Program-made: the position numbers and the translations under genes
NCBI GenBank assembly: GCA_020736575.1
Contig: JAGPYM010000098.1
Span: 1-61,372 of the forward strand
DNA length: 61,372 nucleotides
Origin: Thelonectria olida
Taxonomy: Eukaryota > Ascomycota > Sordariomycetes > Hypocreales > Nectriaceae
Direction: 5' to 3'
Notes under the pieces: model-generated
What the model saw: the letters and a program-made list of their open reading frames with translations, nothing else
Told to the model about the DNA's origin: nothing
The model's database searches: none
Part shown: positions 1-11,986 of the stretch, piece by piece
Layout of the letters: every line of letters begins with the position of its first letter
Position numbering within the stretch: the first letter of the stretch is position 1

Positions 1-776
1 AAGTGTATACTTGGTTACACAAACTTTGAGGCATGTAACCCCGAACCACGCATTGCATCAGCGACAATTCCCGCGAACTATTCAATTTTAGATTTATGAA
101 AAGAAAGAAGCACTCGGTGGGACTTGGAAGATCAATACATATCCTGGATGGTAAACCTTCATCTGTGCTCGTTATCGAGTAATCTCTAAGCACAAGTCAA
201 TGAGACCAGCGGCTCTAACGTTCCTATCCAACAATACTCATTCAGTTTCAACCTCAATCTACACTGGACTCAGGAACTAACGAACTAGTAGAAATCCTCA
301 ATTATATATATCCCATAGTACTAAGTCGACACATTTATAGAGGTAAACAAAGATGTAAATATCGAATCGACTGTTAACAAGTTCCAATCACATAAACACT
401 TCCTCTTTAATACTGAATGTCTAGTTGCGGAATGGGTTAATAGCTATTAGATTATGCATTTTATTAACTATATTACAGCTAAGAAGTTTACTAGGTAATG
501 CACTATACTTCTATCAGCTTCGTTAGGAACGTTTATCGCCGCATTTCGCTCTCCAGGGCGTCCCAAATCGCGACATCCCAAGATCTCTTGATAGCTTCAT
601 CATGCCTCTTCATGCCCCCTGTGCGAAATCCTCGAACACCATTTAACCACAACTAAGTCTTGCCGCCAGAGGTGAGATTGGAGAAGCGCCGATGCACTCG
701 GAAGTCTCTATGTAGGTCAAGACCAAGCAGCAAATAGTTTTGGCTTACTTTGCAATGGCCGCCTTCATTAGTACAG
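1..776. other. Intergenic region, no gene recognised
   Basis: Moderately AT-rich sequence with stops in all frames and no readable protein or RNA gene. It lies downstream of the ankyrin gene that ends at 777 on the minus strand, so it probably holds that gene's 3' untranslated region and terminator. Confidence 0.5.
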
Positions 777-2981
777 CTAAGAGATAGGCTCAAAGCCCAC
801 TCTACGAGAATCCTTCTTACAGTTCAACCTCAGAACACTGATAACCCAATCTCTGTCTCGTTTGCTTCTGTTTTCTATCCTTTCTGCAAGTTCCACGGGT
901 GTAACCTTTTCGACAATCGGCCTCTGAGTCCGCCAATTCGAAAGACGCGAGCGATGAGGATGATAAGTGACGAAGAGGCGCCACGCATTGACGTCGACTG
1001 CTGGTCCAAGTATTTCCACCGCGCGTTCGAACTGCGCGAGAGTCATCGAGTTCGTCTCGTACATGAACTCTTTCACCAAGGCGACCAGATAGGTGGGATG
1101 CACATATCTGGGCCGAGCCAGCAGGGAAAGGCAGTCCCAGAATCCATGTAGGACTACCCTGATAATGGGGTTCTCGCTTGGTGAGCCAGTCCACTCTTCG
1201 AGGGGCGTCCCCTTTGAGACCAGCAAGCGCACGAGCTCAAGATGAAGGGCTTCAATGGCCTTCATCAACTGCCGTCTTGCCCAGTAGCTTTGGGCCGAGC
1301 CCTCCTGTGCAAGCAGCTCTGCTAGCAAGTCATATAGGTCCGGCCGTGCCTGCCATCTTATCATATCGCTCCTCCACCGCTGGCATGAGTTGAGGTAGTG
1401 ATCCGCTTTGTTCGCAATGAGGAACTGGGCTACTCTACATTGAGGCCCCGATGGCTGCTCCATTGTCTTGACGAGCGCGGAGAGAAGAGGCGAGCAGCAC
1501 CCAGAACCGCCTCCATGGGAAGACTCATTTGGGCAGTCCTGGCTACCGCTCAACTTGGCGCCAGCCATGACAAGAGCGCAAAAGATGGTGGCATCTGTTC
1601 CAGCTGCGAAGACCAATGGCCGACAGGATCCGGGTGGGAAAGTCTCTAGGTCAGCGCCGTAGTTGAGCAGTGAAAAGACGGCAACATGGTCCCTGTTGAC
1701 GACAGCTTGGTGCAGTGCAGGGCTGAGACCTACGCCCTGGGGTTTAGCACCTTGCCCTAGCAAACTGCGAATGGTCGATCTTTGCGTATGCTGGTCCTCT
1801 GGCGGCGGAGAGCAGAGCTTTTTATACAGAACAGCATCCAAACGGGTCGCCCTTGTCGGTGCCAACTTGAGCCGTCGCCGCTCTGCCTCCTGGATTTTGC
1901 GCTCGTCTTTTTTAACCCTGGTCTTCATATTTCGGAACTCAGCTTTTGTCAAGACATGGGGAACCAGGTGGGACCAATTTAGGCCCATGTAATCGAGGTT
2001 GACATCTTCGTTATCGTCTTCGACTTGGAACATGACTGGCGTAGAGACGGTTGCTTCGACGTCGGTTTCCGAAGACGGTCTGAGAGCCTGAGAGTTTGCT
2101 GTCCAGCTTAGTGATGCCCACTGATAGATACGTTGAGGGAGCGTCCATGTCGTGGGTCTTGGATTGATGGCCTCTGGCACAACTGGCTCCTCCTCCTCCT
2201 CCTCCTCCTCCACCTTTTCAAGGGGATTGGTGACTGCTTCAATGGACACCCTGGAATAGGTCGGTTGCTCTGACAGGTCTACGATGCTAGCCTGGTACGC
2301 CGTCTCGGCGTAGGTTGTAAAGTCGGACATCTTCTCCAGCCAACGTTCAACCTTTGCTTGCGCCTCATTAGGTCGCTCGTGACTGATTGTATCGAACTTG
2401 GCACGCAGGTCATCAACCTTGAGGTTGAGCAGCTCTGCAATCTCCCGGGTGGCTTGTGAGTCGTCCCGAATAGCTTGCGTGTCGTTCTTGATGGCGCCGA
2501 CAGTCGATCTGCTTCAGAGTCAGCAATCCATATACAAAGTTCGAGTAGGATGCATCAAGCCATACATGGATAAGGCATGCAGGCCAATTCCTAGAGCAAT
2601 CTTGTATGATGCAAGACTTCGCCTTAGCTGCTCCATGTCTTCTTGCCCGAATATGGCCCATTTCATCTTCGTCCACGTCTTATCTCGATTGTACTTTCTA
2701 ATAGTCGATTCAATCTGGTCCACAGCTGCCAGGCATCCGGACAAGGCGTCGCCGATCTGGGTCAGAAGGACGTCATGGGCGCGGTTATTTGTCCCCAGCT
2801 GGGTGAGACTTGTGGAAAGAGGATCGAGGAGCGACCCAAGGACTCGTAGCTCTTTTGCGACGGCGTCAAGGTCATCAGATGCGTCGCGAACGTCTCGGCA
2901 GAAGACCGTGATGACCATTGAAGTCTTGGCGATGCAACTCGCGAGGGAGAAGGAGGTTGCGACGATGGAAAACGGATCCAT
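777..2981 (-). CDS. PigL_N-type N-terminal domain plus ankyrin-repeat protein
   Basis: Seen: two exons, 2981-2566 and 2508-777, joined across a 57-nt intron with GTATGG donor, CTGAC branch-like motif and CAG acceptor. The phases agree and give 715 residues. The start MDPFSIVATSFSLASCIAKT is the usual opening of the fungal PigL_N (formerly Helo-like) domain, about residues 1-135. A charged, probably coiled-coil linker follows (REIAELLNLKVDDLRAKF), then an acidic Glu run encoded by a CTC/CTT repeat, then ankyrin-like units in the C-terminal half (ALHQAVVNRDHVAVFSLLNY, then YGADLE). Known of the family: such N-termini cap fungal NLR-like and ankyrin proteins thought to act in self/non-self recognition and cell death. 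Inferred: an intracellular receptor-like or scaffold protein. There is no NACHT or NB-ARC domain, so it is not a full NLR. The ligand is unknown. Confidence 0.85.
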
Positions 2982-3546
2982 GGCTTCGCTGTTGTTCGGC
3001 CTTGGCCGTGGTTCTGCAATCTCAGAGTGTTGACGAGATCATGTTCGCCAGCAACGTCGCCCGCTTGGAGGAGGCCGCATTGTGGCTTTGACTGCCACGG
3101 GTGATGCGTGGTTCGATGGGCGTTTTTTATCTCAAGGTTGTCTGCTCAGCTGACTATAGCAGCCTATCTCCTAGAGCGCCATCGAGCAACACCTCCATAC
3201 CAAACAGGGATGTGCACCAACCAAAGAACAGCTAGTGAGGGGTACATCTATCTCCACCTATTTTATACAGTGAAAGATGTACCAACAATCTCCGGATCTA
3301 CATAGAGGTACATTACATTGCTCACAGCGATATCTCACTTTCCAGCTGTTGTCGCTGACTGTCCCTAGCAGCTGCAGATGGTGCTGTGTCTCCCCAACGC
3401 GTAGGCCTTAACAAGCCCTACATGCCGTAGGATTCTTCTACCTGATCCAATTATGCTGTATTACAGGCGTAAATTCATCTCCCGGTGGAAGCCTCTCTCG
3501 TGATCGATTTGAGGAACGTACACAGCAATGAGGCTATTCACAAGTG
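2982..3546. other. Promoter side of the ankyrin gene; no other gene seen
   Basis: Between the ankyrin start codon and the remains of the piggyBac element. Only short unsupported reading frames are present. It should hold the ankyrin gene's promoter and 5' leader. Confidence 0.4.
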
Positions 3547-5200
3547 TTATTTCGAGCAGAAGTCCCAAGCTAGAGCCTTCCAACCGCCCCTTCGAACGCG
3601 GCGGTTATAGCCCCCAGATACCCTCAACTGATCACCTCGATCTACAGCATTCATTTCATTATTATAAGTAGCAGCGATGGCTGGGATAGAAATGGTCTTG
3701 ACGTATTCGTCACCAAAAAAACGCTGCATCGGCCGTGCTCGAATTTGGTCTGTTGTCGGTCTCTTCCGTATGCATTCAACCCTCTCATCGCCGTTAAACA
3801 CAGTAGTCAGGAACAGCACGAGAGCGTTGTCTTTCCAAGCGACTTGGTTTACCTAGCCCAAGATAAATTAGTAGGGAAAATGAATGTAAATGTGTCTTTT
3901 TAACCTGCCTCATTGTCTACCGTTGGGACAACCTTTATTTCATTGAACTAGAGACTGCCGGCAACTGTGTTATCGGCCTTTTTGAGGTAAATAAGAGGTC
4001 TGTAAATGCTGCAGTTTACACGGGCTGTGCTCGTGGCCCCGTGACCGGACTGTCAGAGTCTTCGAAAGAGGTTGCAAGAGGAAAATAGGTTATCGAGACA
4101 GACGTGATATTTAGTTTTCAGCAGCAACTTTACTAAGGCAACAACCACACTCTGTGTCGAGTTCAAATAGTTCTTGCTCTTCAGATAACCCGGCTGCTGA
4201 CGTTTATGTCGGACCTGTTGGAGCCCTCGCGAGAGCCGGCGGCGATGAGGTCGGATACCAACAGACCCGAATTTCCTTCCGGGTCGGTGCCAAATCCACC
4301 GAAGAAGATAGCCTTGTTGAGCAACAGCCCATATTTTGAAGTCTCGAGGGATATGTTTGGAAGGGACTGTTGTTGTCTCTTGAGACCTTCGAAGGAAGCA
4401 GCTCATACACTCATTTACAGCGATAAATGTGCCTGGTTTGAAGAAGACCGTAGACGCCTGCTGTATGACTTCAGACCAGGCTTTGACCCGGCAGAAAGTC
4501 CGGCCGTAAAAGAGGCTATTATCACCCTCATCGATAGTTGCGAAGTTGAAAATCCGGATAATTATGCGGCAGAAGCAGCTGGAAACGGTTCCTAGTCATC
4601 CATTTTGCAACTGGATGACTTGGGCATTAATCCCCCGGCTGTAAATACTTCTAATATTTCTTAATCGCAGGTTCCTTATGAATTTGCATATAAATGAAGA
4701 TAGTAATCCATATGAAGATTTCTGCAGCAGAGGTCGGTTTCCAACTGTGTAATCGTAACTGTAAAGGCATAACGGAGCCGCTGCCATCAGCGGCCTTTTC
4801 GAGCAAGTGAGAGACCCAGCTGTTAGTATATTCGTGTAAGGAGCTGAGCCTGTGGCTCCTTATAGGCCGGTGTGTGGTGCAGTTCTCTCACGCAGTGAGA
4901 TAACTGGTTGATCTTTTTGGCTTCGCCGGATAGGTCTATTGACGGGCGAGTCACACCACGCTAACCCTTACAATTCGGCCCAGCTTTCTACTAGGGAAAT
5001 AGGTATAAGTTGCTGGAAAAGTAATAGCGGCTCTGGGGGCAGCTCTGTTATTTTAAAGGCTTGGTCTGGAGGGCTGACGGGGTTAAAGTTAAAGCCTCGG
5101 TCCGGCAGCGGATCATTTATTGGCCGGCACGTGTTATTATTAGCTTGCTCACGGCGGCTGTTTTCAGTGCCTATAAAGCTATTATTATTAAAGGTTTAAA
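3547..5200 (-). pseudogene. Degenerate piggyBac-type (DDE_Tnp_1_7) transposase
   Basis: Read on the minus strand, shifting frames, the blocks of a piggyBac-family transposase appear in order. An N-terminal block near 5050-5110 contains ELPPEPLLLFQQLIPISL. The next is IFIWITIFIYMQIHKEPAIK near 4690, then MTRNRFQLLL near 4580, GTFIAVNECM near 4420, DFKIWAVAQQGYLLRWIWH near 4330, KYHVCLDNLFSS near 4085, AWKDNALVLFLTTVF near 3810 and NNEMNAVDRGDQLR near 3640. The blocks are separated by stops (for example just after the LFRRL segment near 4053) and frame changes, so no protein can be made. Several stops could come from C-to-T changes. Terminal inverted repeats were not found. The plus-strand reading frame over 4206-4595 is an antisense shadow. 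Confidence 0.8.
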
Positions 5201-6783
5201 ATGCAGCTTGGCTGGTAGATAGTTTAGTATCCATAAGAAATCGCAGAATCATTTGTATAATAAATTGGGTGGGAATAATTCTGCCTGGGTTTAAAGTTAC
5301 TTTAGGTACCACCCCTTTTTATGGGGTCACGTGGGATGCTAAACCGAGTAATATGGGTCTACACAAATGAATGGACGCCCCAGAATGAGATTTATTACGC
5401 CCGGGAGGACCAAGCCTCATAGGGCCGTGACGCTAAACTATTTACGGTTCGAACGATCAGTCGCAATCACCCAACAGGAGACAGGAGACCAGTCCCTACG
5501 GGCCGCCATCGCCTTTCGGAACGAAGCTTACGGCATGCCTTAGAGGGCATTAGGCGTCAGGTGACGCGAGCGTTGGGGAAGATGTAGTGTTCGAGCTCTG
5601 GCGTACCCACCCTGACTTCCCGCAACTCCAAGCTCTTTAACAACCTCTCACTCGGACTAAATTACGGATTGATTCCAGAGCACCTCTAGATTACTCAAAA
5701 TGGGACGACATAGACACGGATTCCGACCCAGAGATGTTGTCTCCGCAGGCGCCTGCGCCTAAAGCAGCCTTGCCACCTGCTCCAGCCTCCTCGCACTCGT
5801 CTGCATACCCTTCGACGGCAACACACGGCGTTTCGGGGCCCATCCAAGCCGTCATTATCCCGTGCGACGTCGAGCAAATCAGATACCCGCCTTGGTCCGC
5901 CACCACGATATCCCCTTTTCTCACAGCCGGTGCCTCCCGTCCCGGGCTCATCAAGGTCCCGCTAGTCCTCTACCGTTGATTGGCTGCCTGCTTCGTCATC
6001 AATCCGGATTCCAGAGGAATCGCCAGAATCATCCCACCCTCCGTTCCATCCATTGCACCGCTCGCCTGACCTGGTGCAAATATCAGTATCACATTGGCAT
6101 CACGAGCTGCGCCGAGCTACAGGGGCCCTTTCTCAGCTGCCGGTCACCCCAGTAAAGCTTATCTATGAGCTATTATGTACGCTAATTATTGGGTGACTGG
6201 GTAGCCCGTCTAGTAACCCCCCTCACCCAAGTTAACCACTTGGGTGTGGACTGATATTAGCATTAGCAAATAATAGATTGACATGTGGCGATATAGGTTG
6301 AGGTTGAGATGACTGGTTTATTGGATCCTCTGTCCTGTCTGAGGAATCAGGTCTTAGAATGCAGATAAAGCGAACTAGCGAAGCGTATTATTAACTTAAA
6401 GACCAAGGCAGAGCCAAGGTAGAAAGAGAATGGCAGTAGGCTCCGCCTAGATGTAATGGGCTTTCGACTTTCCAGTCCTCGCAGCAGAACTAGTCATGCC
6501 TGCATCCGCCATGGCCTGGCCGCCCCAATGGTGAATCGGAATGAGGATAGGTACAGTAGTGCAAACATTGGGCGAAGGAGGGAGTGTTTTTTCCCGTAGA
6601 CAACGTGGCAAAATCACCTGATACCAACATTTCTTCTCCTTCGGCCAAATACTCGGGATGTCATCAGCCTGGAACCGGCACGGCTGCAGCCCTTCTGAAT
6701 CGACAGAACAAAAGAATATCGGTGGACGTCAACAGTCACTCTCGTCATAATCATTTGCCCCGTACTATAATCAATCAGTACAT
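5201..6783. other. Intergenic; possible short plus-strand coding remnant at 5691-5979
   Basis: No recognisable intact gene. From about 5698 a plus-strand frame reads WDDIDTDSDPE and then a Pro/Ala/Ser-rich stretch to a stop at 5979. It may be a leftover of a gene or element, but nothing identifies it. The sequence on either side is free of long frames. The last few hundred bases may hold the old promoter of the CHAT pseudogene. Confidence 0.3.
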
Positions 6784-9470
6784 GATGGACCCACTGTCAA
6801 TTCTAGCCAGCTCAGTCGGCTTAGCCACGGTTGTTATCACAACCGGGATTCCCCAGCTGTCACAGCTGTCAGAGCACACGAAGGTCCTCCAATACATAGC
6901 TCAACGTATCTGCACGCCTTCAAGTCACATCCTGTTTTAGCAGTGGCGGGCGTATCTGGAGATGCGATTAAGATGGTTCAGGAGACCCTTGAAAACCCAC
7001 TCGGACTTACACGAACATATTATGTCGGAGTTCTGAGAGCCGTGAAGCAGCAGCTGTACAAAGTGTTCGGGAAGCCTCACTACGTAGACGAGGCAATGCA
7101 ACCGCTCGAATAGTGTTGGGCGAACACGGCCGATAGGGGATGCGATGCGATCGTGGTGGGTCTGCTGCTTGTCAAATGCTATGAGACTCGCTTCTCCCAA
7201 GCCGGTGAGCGGGCTGAAGATGTCGGTTTTCTTCACAAAGCGATATCACTATTGGACGAGATTCTCCTCCTGCCCGTGTCTCCCACCTACCGGATCCAAG
7301 CTCTCATCTATCAATGCGGGATCCGCCTGAGCCTATGGCCATGCGAAAATGATGTCACGATATTGGATCAGGCTATCGAAGTAGCCGAATCTATCCGTCC
7401 GGAGATGGGCTAAAACGGTGCAGATGGGTCAGTGCGTTTAGGAAACCTCATGAATCTATACCTGAGACGTTCAGAGTTTTCCCCTGACCACAAAGATCTG
7501 GAAAAAGCTTTTCAGGTTAGCACCGAGGCCTTGGACATGGCCGATAGCATGACTGTCGGGCCTGAGATCACCGAGACCGATATACTCATCGCTCACGCCA
7601 GAGCCCTAGACGAGTGTGGAAGGTGTTTCCTGATGCGACACCAACACACCCAAGACCGCGCTTTCCTATACCAGGCAGTTAAGCTTACGGCCAAATCCGT
7701 ATCTCTGAGCCAGCGATTAGACGGCCGAGACCCAAATCATATCTTCCATCCAGAGGGGCTGGCAACTCTTCGCTGTCAACTCGTATGCCAGACTGGCGAT
7801 GAGGGGGGCTTGACGGAATCTATCGAGTGGATCCAGAAAGCACTTCTAAACTTGAAAGTGCCGGGGCAAAAAAGTACACTTCAGTCCACCCTATGCAACT
7901 GCTTGGGCACGCGGTATTGCAGCAACCTCAGACGCTACGAGGCCGACGCACAGGAGGTGATAAGACAGGGATCCGAGATCCGGGACCCTGACAAAGCGTC
8001 ATCTCTAGCTCAGGTGTTCATGATGATGTATAGAGTCAATCATGAACTAGCAGTGCTCAACCAAGCTATAAGTTACGCCAGAATGGCTTCCACTTCGGTG
8101 GAGGAGGAATGCGATGCACGCCACCCCCCTTCCTCAGAAATGAGAGCAGCCGAAGTAGGCAGCTGGCTGGAAGGCCGATACCAGATGAGTCTTGCTGAGA
8201 TGCTTCTAGAACGGACAAATCGCCTACATGGTTGAGACTAGTCCAACGATGCCGCAGCGGCTCTAGAATGTCTCCAGCGGTGTATACACCCCAAGAGCAC
8301 AGACGCCATGACGTCTCTAAGGGCGGCCAAGCTCCTTTCGGATCCCATTTTGTCTCTAGCGGGAAGGTCGACTTTTCTTTTCTCGCCTCTGTTACAAAGA
8401 AGGCCGTCCGCCTGCTGCCAAGGGCCGCCTCACGGGCTCTAACTCGCGAGGACATTCAGATGTCTCTCAAGTTGTAGGCTGATATTGCTGCAACAGCGGC
8501 AGCATCCGCTCTTGCCACAGGACACAGCGTAGATGAAGCTCTCGAGCTTCTCGAGGCCGGTCGTGGCATATTGGCAACATACCTTTTGGATTCCAGAGTC
8601 GATCAGTTTCAATCGAACGGCACACAGTTGAGCAAAGCCGAGGGAGCATTGGTATCATTACTCAAGCGCACAATGGCCCAGTTCGAGCTCGCTATCAGTT
8701 CTGATGGCAAGGATGCTCCTGGACACCGCCCTCACGTGGGCAGAGCGTACGAGCTTAACATGGAAATCGAGCGAATTCTCGAAATGCGGCAATCCTCAGC
8801 GGAGCATGGCTCGCTGTTGCTTCGGCCACCACAGGCAGCAGAGATGAAGGCCGGCATCTGCGATGGTGCTATTGTCATCACCACTGCTAGTTTTAGCTGC
8901 GACGCCATCATCGTCTACAAAGAGGAGATCAGGAGTCTACCACTGCCACTTATGACTGAGGCGGACGCGGAGAGGGCATTCCGGGTCCTCGAGGATATGC
9001 GAAAACGCCCAGTCCACTCCAGTCTTCTGGGCGAAACCGTGCTGATGTGGCTTTGGCTGGTGGCCGTGAGACCTATCTTGGACAACCTTGGATTCACTGG
9101 CACTCCTTCCCCAGAGGAGAGCTGGCCAAGGGTCTGGTGGGTTCCAACCGGGCTTTTGAGCCAGCTCCCTTTCCATGCCGCCGGATTCCACGCGCCAGGC
9201 AGCTCGTCGTTAGCGCTCGATTGCGTAATTTCTTTGTATAGCTCGTCCATCAAGGGCTTGCTATTCACCTGGTAGAACCTACGCGATACGAAGGTCTCCG
9301 AACGCCACCGCGATCCTACAGTCCTTATCCCATTGAGACTGGTACAAAGGAGGACGCCAAACCTATCTAGACCACCTCCCGGCATGGTCATGGCAAAGGG
9401 AAGTCTCGTACTCGCACGCCAATCAACCAACCATTAGCTGCCGAAACCCAATGTGGTAGCTGACAGGAAT
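6784..9470 (+). pseudogene. TPR-CHAT protein pseudogene
   Basis: Seen: an N-terminus MDPLSILASSVGLATVVI typical of fungal NLR/CHAT-like proteins. It is followed by helical TPR-like repeats (7150-8235, for example ILDQAIEVAESI and EWIQKALLNLKVPGQ), by ALELLEAGRGILATYLLDSR (8540-8590), and by the start of a CHAT protease domain with RVWWVPTGLLSQLPFHAAGF (9130-9190), whose His is the expected catalytic one. Breaks: TAG at 7111, TAA at 7411, TGA at 8233, a frame change between 8235 and 8478, and TAG at 9273. After that last stop the frame continues with the family-like NLRDTKVSERHRDPTVL and then decays. At least two stops fit C-to-T changes of CAA or CAG. Known: CHAT domains are caspase-like proteases linked to cell-death systems in fungi and bacteria. 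Inferred: a dead paralogue. A shorter expressed product cannot be excluded. Confidence 0.75.
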
Positions 9471-9655
9471 TAAGACGGGGACGAAAAATTCGCAGATACC
9501 TGTACCATAGTCTAGGCTTGCAGGGCGGTGACCGATCTATTAATTGATAGACATATAGCTAAAGTTCTTGGGAATAAGTTGGCAAACTGAGTAAGACCGT
9601 AGCCACAAGGTAATAAATAAGTAATAAAAAAAGATATAAAACAGGTTAAAATCCA

Positions 9656-11986
9656 CTATTTTGTCATCAATGGAGCCGTCATATAAAGGTCATTAAAGCG
9701 CTGGTCCAAGAACTTGGGGATCTTAGCCAGACTGGACAAGGTGGAATCCCACTGAAAGACTTCAGCCCAAGTCTGAACAAACGTTGTCTGTACGTCCTGG
9801 CTCTCCTTCTCGTGCTCGTCGTCTTCGTTCCACTCCGGCGTCTCCCACTTCTGGCGCACCTTGTCCCATTGCGCAGCGTCCTTATCCTGGTCTGGTGTCG
9901 TGTCTGGCCCCCAGTTCTCGTTCGACCACTCCTCGTCCGGGAAAGGTTTGATGGCCGGTAGCTCTCTAAGATCAGCATCGAGAATGCTGAAAACCTTGAG
10001 CGTGTCCTGAGACATAATGGGCGGAGGAGCATGTAGGAGAACGCCCATCATGAGCTGGACCCCGCCATCGTCGCCGTTGAGCAAGTCACCGATGTTGTTG
10101 TCGCCATTTGAGGGATCGCTGGATTGATTGTCTGATTTGTGTTGCTGTTAGTTCTGAATTAATCCTCATGAGGGATCCTTGTGGCTTACACTTAGCCCAT
10201 AAACCTGTGGGCACTGATTTATACTCCTGGCTCATCGGCCATTTATCGTGAGCAATGCCATCTTGCAGAATTGTAATCGAGAGCTCCGACTTGGTCATGG
10301 CCTCAGTTAGAAGCATTGGCTTAGCGTAAATTGAAGATCCAGCCGAAGAGACGGAATTCATCTCCTTGCCATCCTGATCAAGAAGCTTGGCGTCCTGGAC
10401 TGCCATCTTGCATCCCACGACGAACGAGAAAGAACCTCCTCGAACAACCCAGTCCTCGTTTTGCGTTCGATCTGGAGCTCCAGTATTGTTCAAAAGACCG
10501 GACTGAGCCAAAAAAGTGTGTCCTTCGTTCAATGGTTGAATAGACACGTTCTGCTCTGCAACCTCTGGGGTTGGGATCGCCTCTGATACTTCTGTGACCG
10601 TTTTTGGCTGTTGGCTACTTGCTTGGAGAACCAAATAGTAGAACTCAACTAGAGATACGGCTTGGACAACGCCCTGAGTCTCATCGAAGTTGATATTGAA
10701 CTTGGCCACTTTGATATCAACGTGAACGCGGCCAGCAACGGGTGGTCCCCAGAGATATAGATCTGCCGATATCTCAACGGAGATATGAGTGTGGATGAAA
10801 AGAAAATCGATGTCAAATCGGACACCAACGCAAATGCCTGCCGACGAAGTAAAGTGGAAGGGCTTATAGTTGATGAGGAAATTGGCAAAGGCATCGAACC
10901 AGGCAGAAATGGGCCCAGCGCTAAAGGCCGCGTGCAGTCGTCCGCCACCCATGCACACCTTGGGCGTAAGTGCAAAGTACGCTTCTCCAGAAATACTAAG
11001 GTTATCTCCTAGGCCCCAGCTAATAGCAAGGCGAGGGGGGTTTGGCCAGCCGTCTGGAATCTGGAAGGCTTGGTGATAGCCTCCTAGAGTGAAGACGAAG
11101 TTGCCGATGCTGGAACGGTCTGCGTGAGGAGCGTCGAACCAGTAGTAAAGCGCAAAACCGCCCGTTAGGTGGCAGTTGGGGTCCAAAATATACGATTTTG
11201 GCGACAGCTGACCCTCCGCTTTCATAGTTCCATAGTCAAAGTCCACGGTAACTCCGATACCGAGCTCGACGTGTGCAAACTTGACGGGAGACTTGGCAGT
11301 CGGGATATCGCATAGAGCAACTGCGTAGATGCCTAACTTGATAGATTGTCCAAACATGACGACAATGACGGCATCGAGTGAGATCATCTGGAACGCATCA
11401 ATCTTCATTCCTGCCGCACCCCAGTAGCTGTCGTCTTGTGGCGAGAACCACCCCCCAGCAGCAGAGTCTGGGTTCGTGAGCCGCTGAAGTGCATCTAGCG
11501 CGCTGCCAGTGGCGCCGTCAAGCTGGGATTGATCGATGAAAGGGAAGTTTGTTATCTCGGCTGCCTTGGGAACGCGGACTTCTGACTTGTACCCAAAACC
11601 TCCAGTGACACCTGAGATTTCTGCGAACTCGAGAGTGACGAGTAGTCCATCGAGTCTTGCAAATACAAACACGGAGGTGAACGCAGGATGGCCCTCAGGC
11701 GTAGCGTCACCGTAAAAGCCAGCGGCTTGGAGTTGGTACGGAACCCACCCGACGATGAGTCCGCCAGCATAGTAATTCAGCTGTCCAGTATTGCCATGTC
11801 GAACTATGCCCGCAATGGTGAGGGGAGGCTTCTCAAAGGCCACAGAGAATCCTTCGAGACTGAAGGTCGGGACGGGAATCATTTTGAGGTCCAGAGTCGT
11901 GAGTTGGAGATCGATGGTGAATCCCAGAAGCGAGAAGCCGAGAGGGCCCAACTCGAACGTGGCGTCGAAGCCAAGGCCTAGGGAGC
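9656..11986 (-). CDS. DUF6603 domain protein, 5' end not resolved
   Basis: Seen: a long open frame from a possible splice acceptor at 11987 down to 10205, then a 73-nt intron (10204-10132, donor GTTTATG, acceptor AATCAG), then 10131-9656. Phases agree. Reading from 11986 gives about 752 residues; from the first in-frame ATG (11882) it gives 718. The sequence is rich in Gly, Phe and aromatic beta-strand-like repeats (FTSVFVFARLDGLLVTLEF, GGFALYYWFDAP, ISWGLGDNLSISGEAYFALT) and resembles the DUF6603 family of large fungal and bacterial proteins of unknown function. Known members are usually longer, with an N-terminal part not found upstream here, so the gene may be truncated or have an undetected first exon. 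The C-terminus is acidic and Trp-rich. It faces the CHAT pseudogene tail to tail. Confidence 0.7.

Noticed and set aside
2398..3033. 211-codon plus-strand frame
   Set aside because: Antisense to the first exon and intron of the ankyrin gene, with Arg/Ser-rich shadow composition.
4206..4595. 129-codon plus-strand frame with fairly protein-like text
   Set aside because: The minus strand in this span carries recognisable piggyBac transposase blocks; the plus frame is its shadow.
5445..5460. GGTTCGAACGA, another T-loop-like string
   Set aside because: No cloverleaf can be formed around it.
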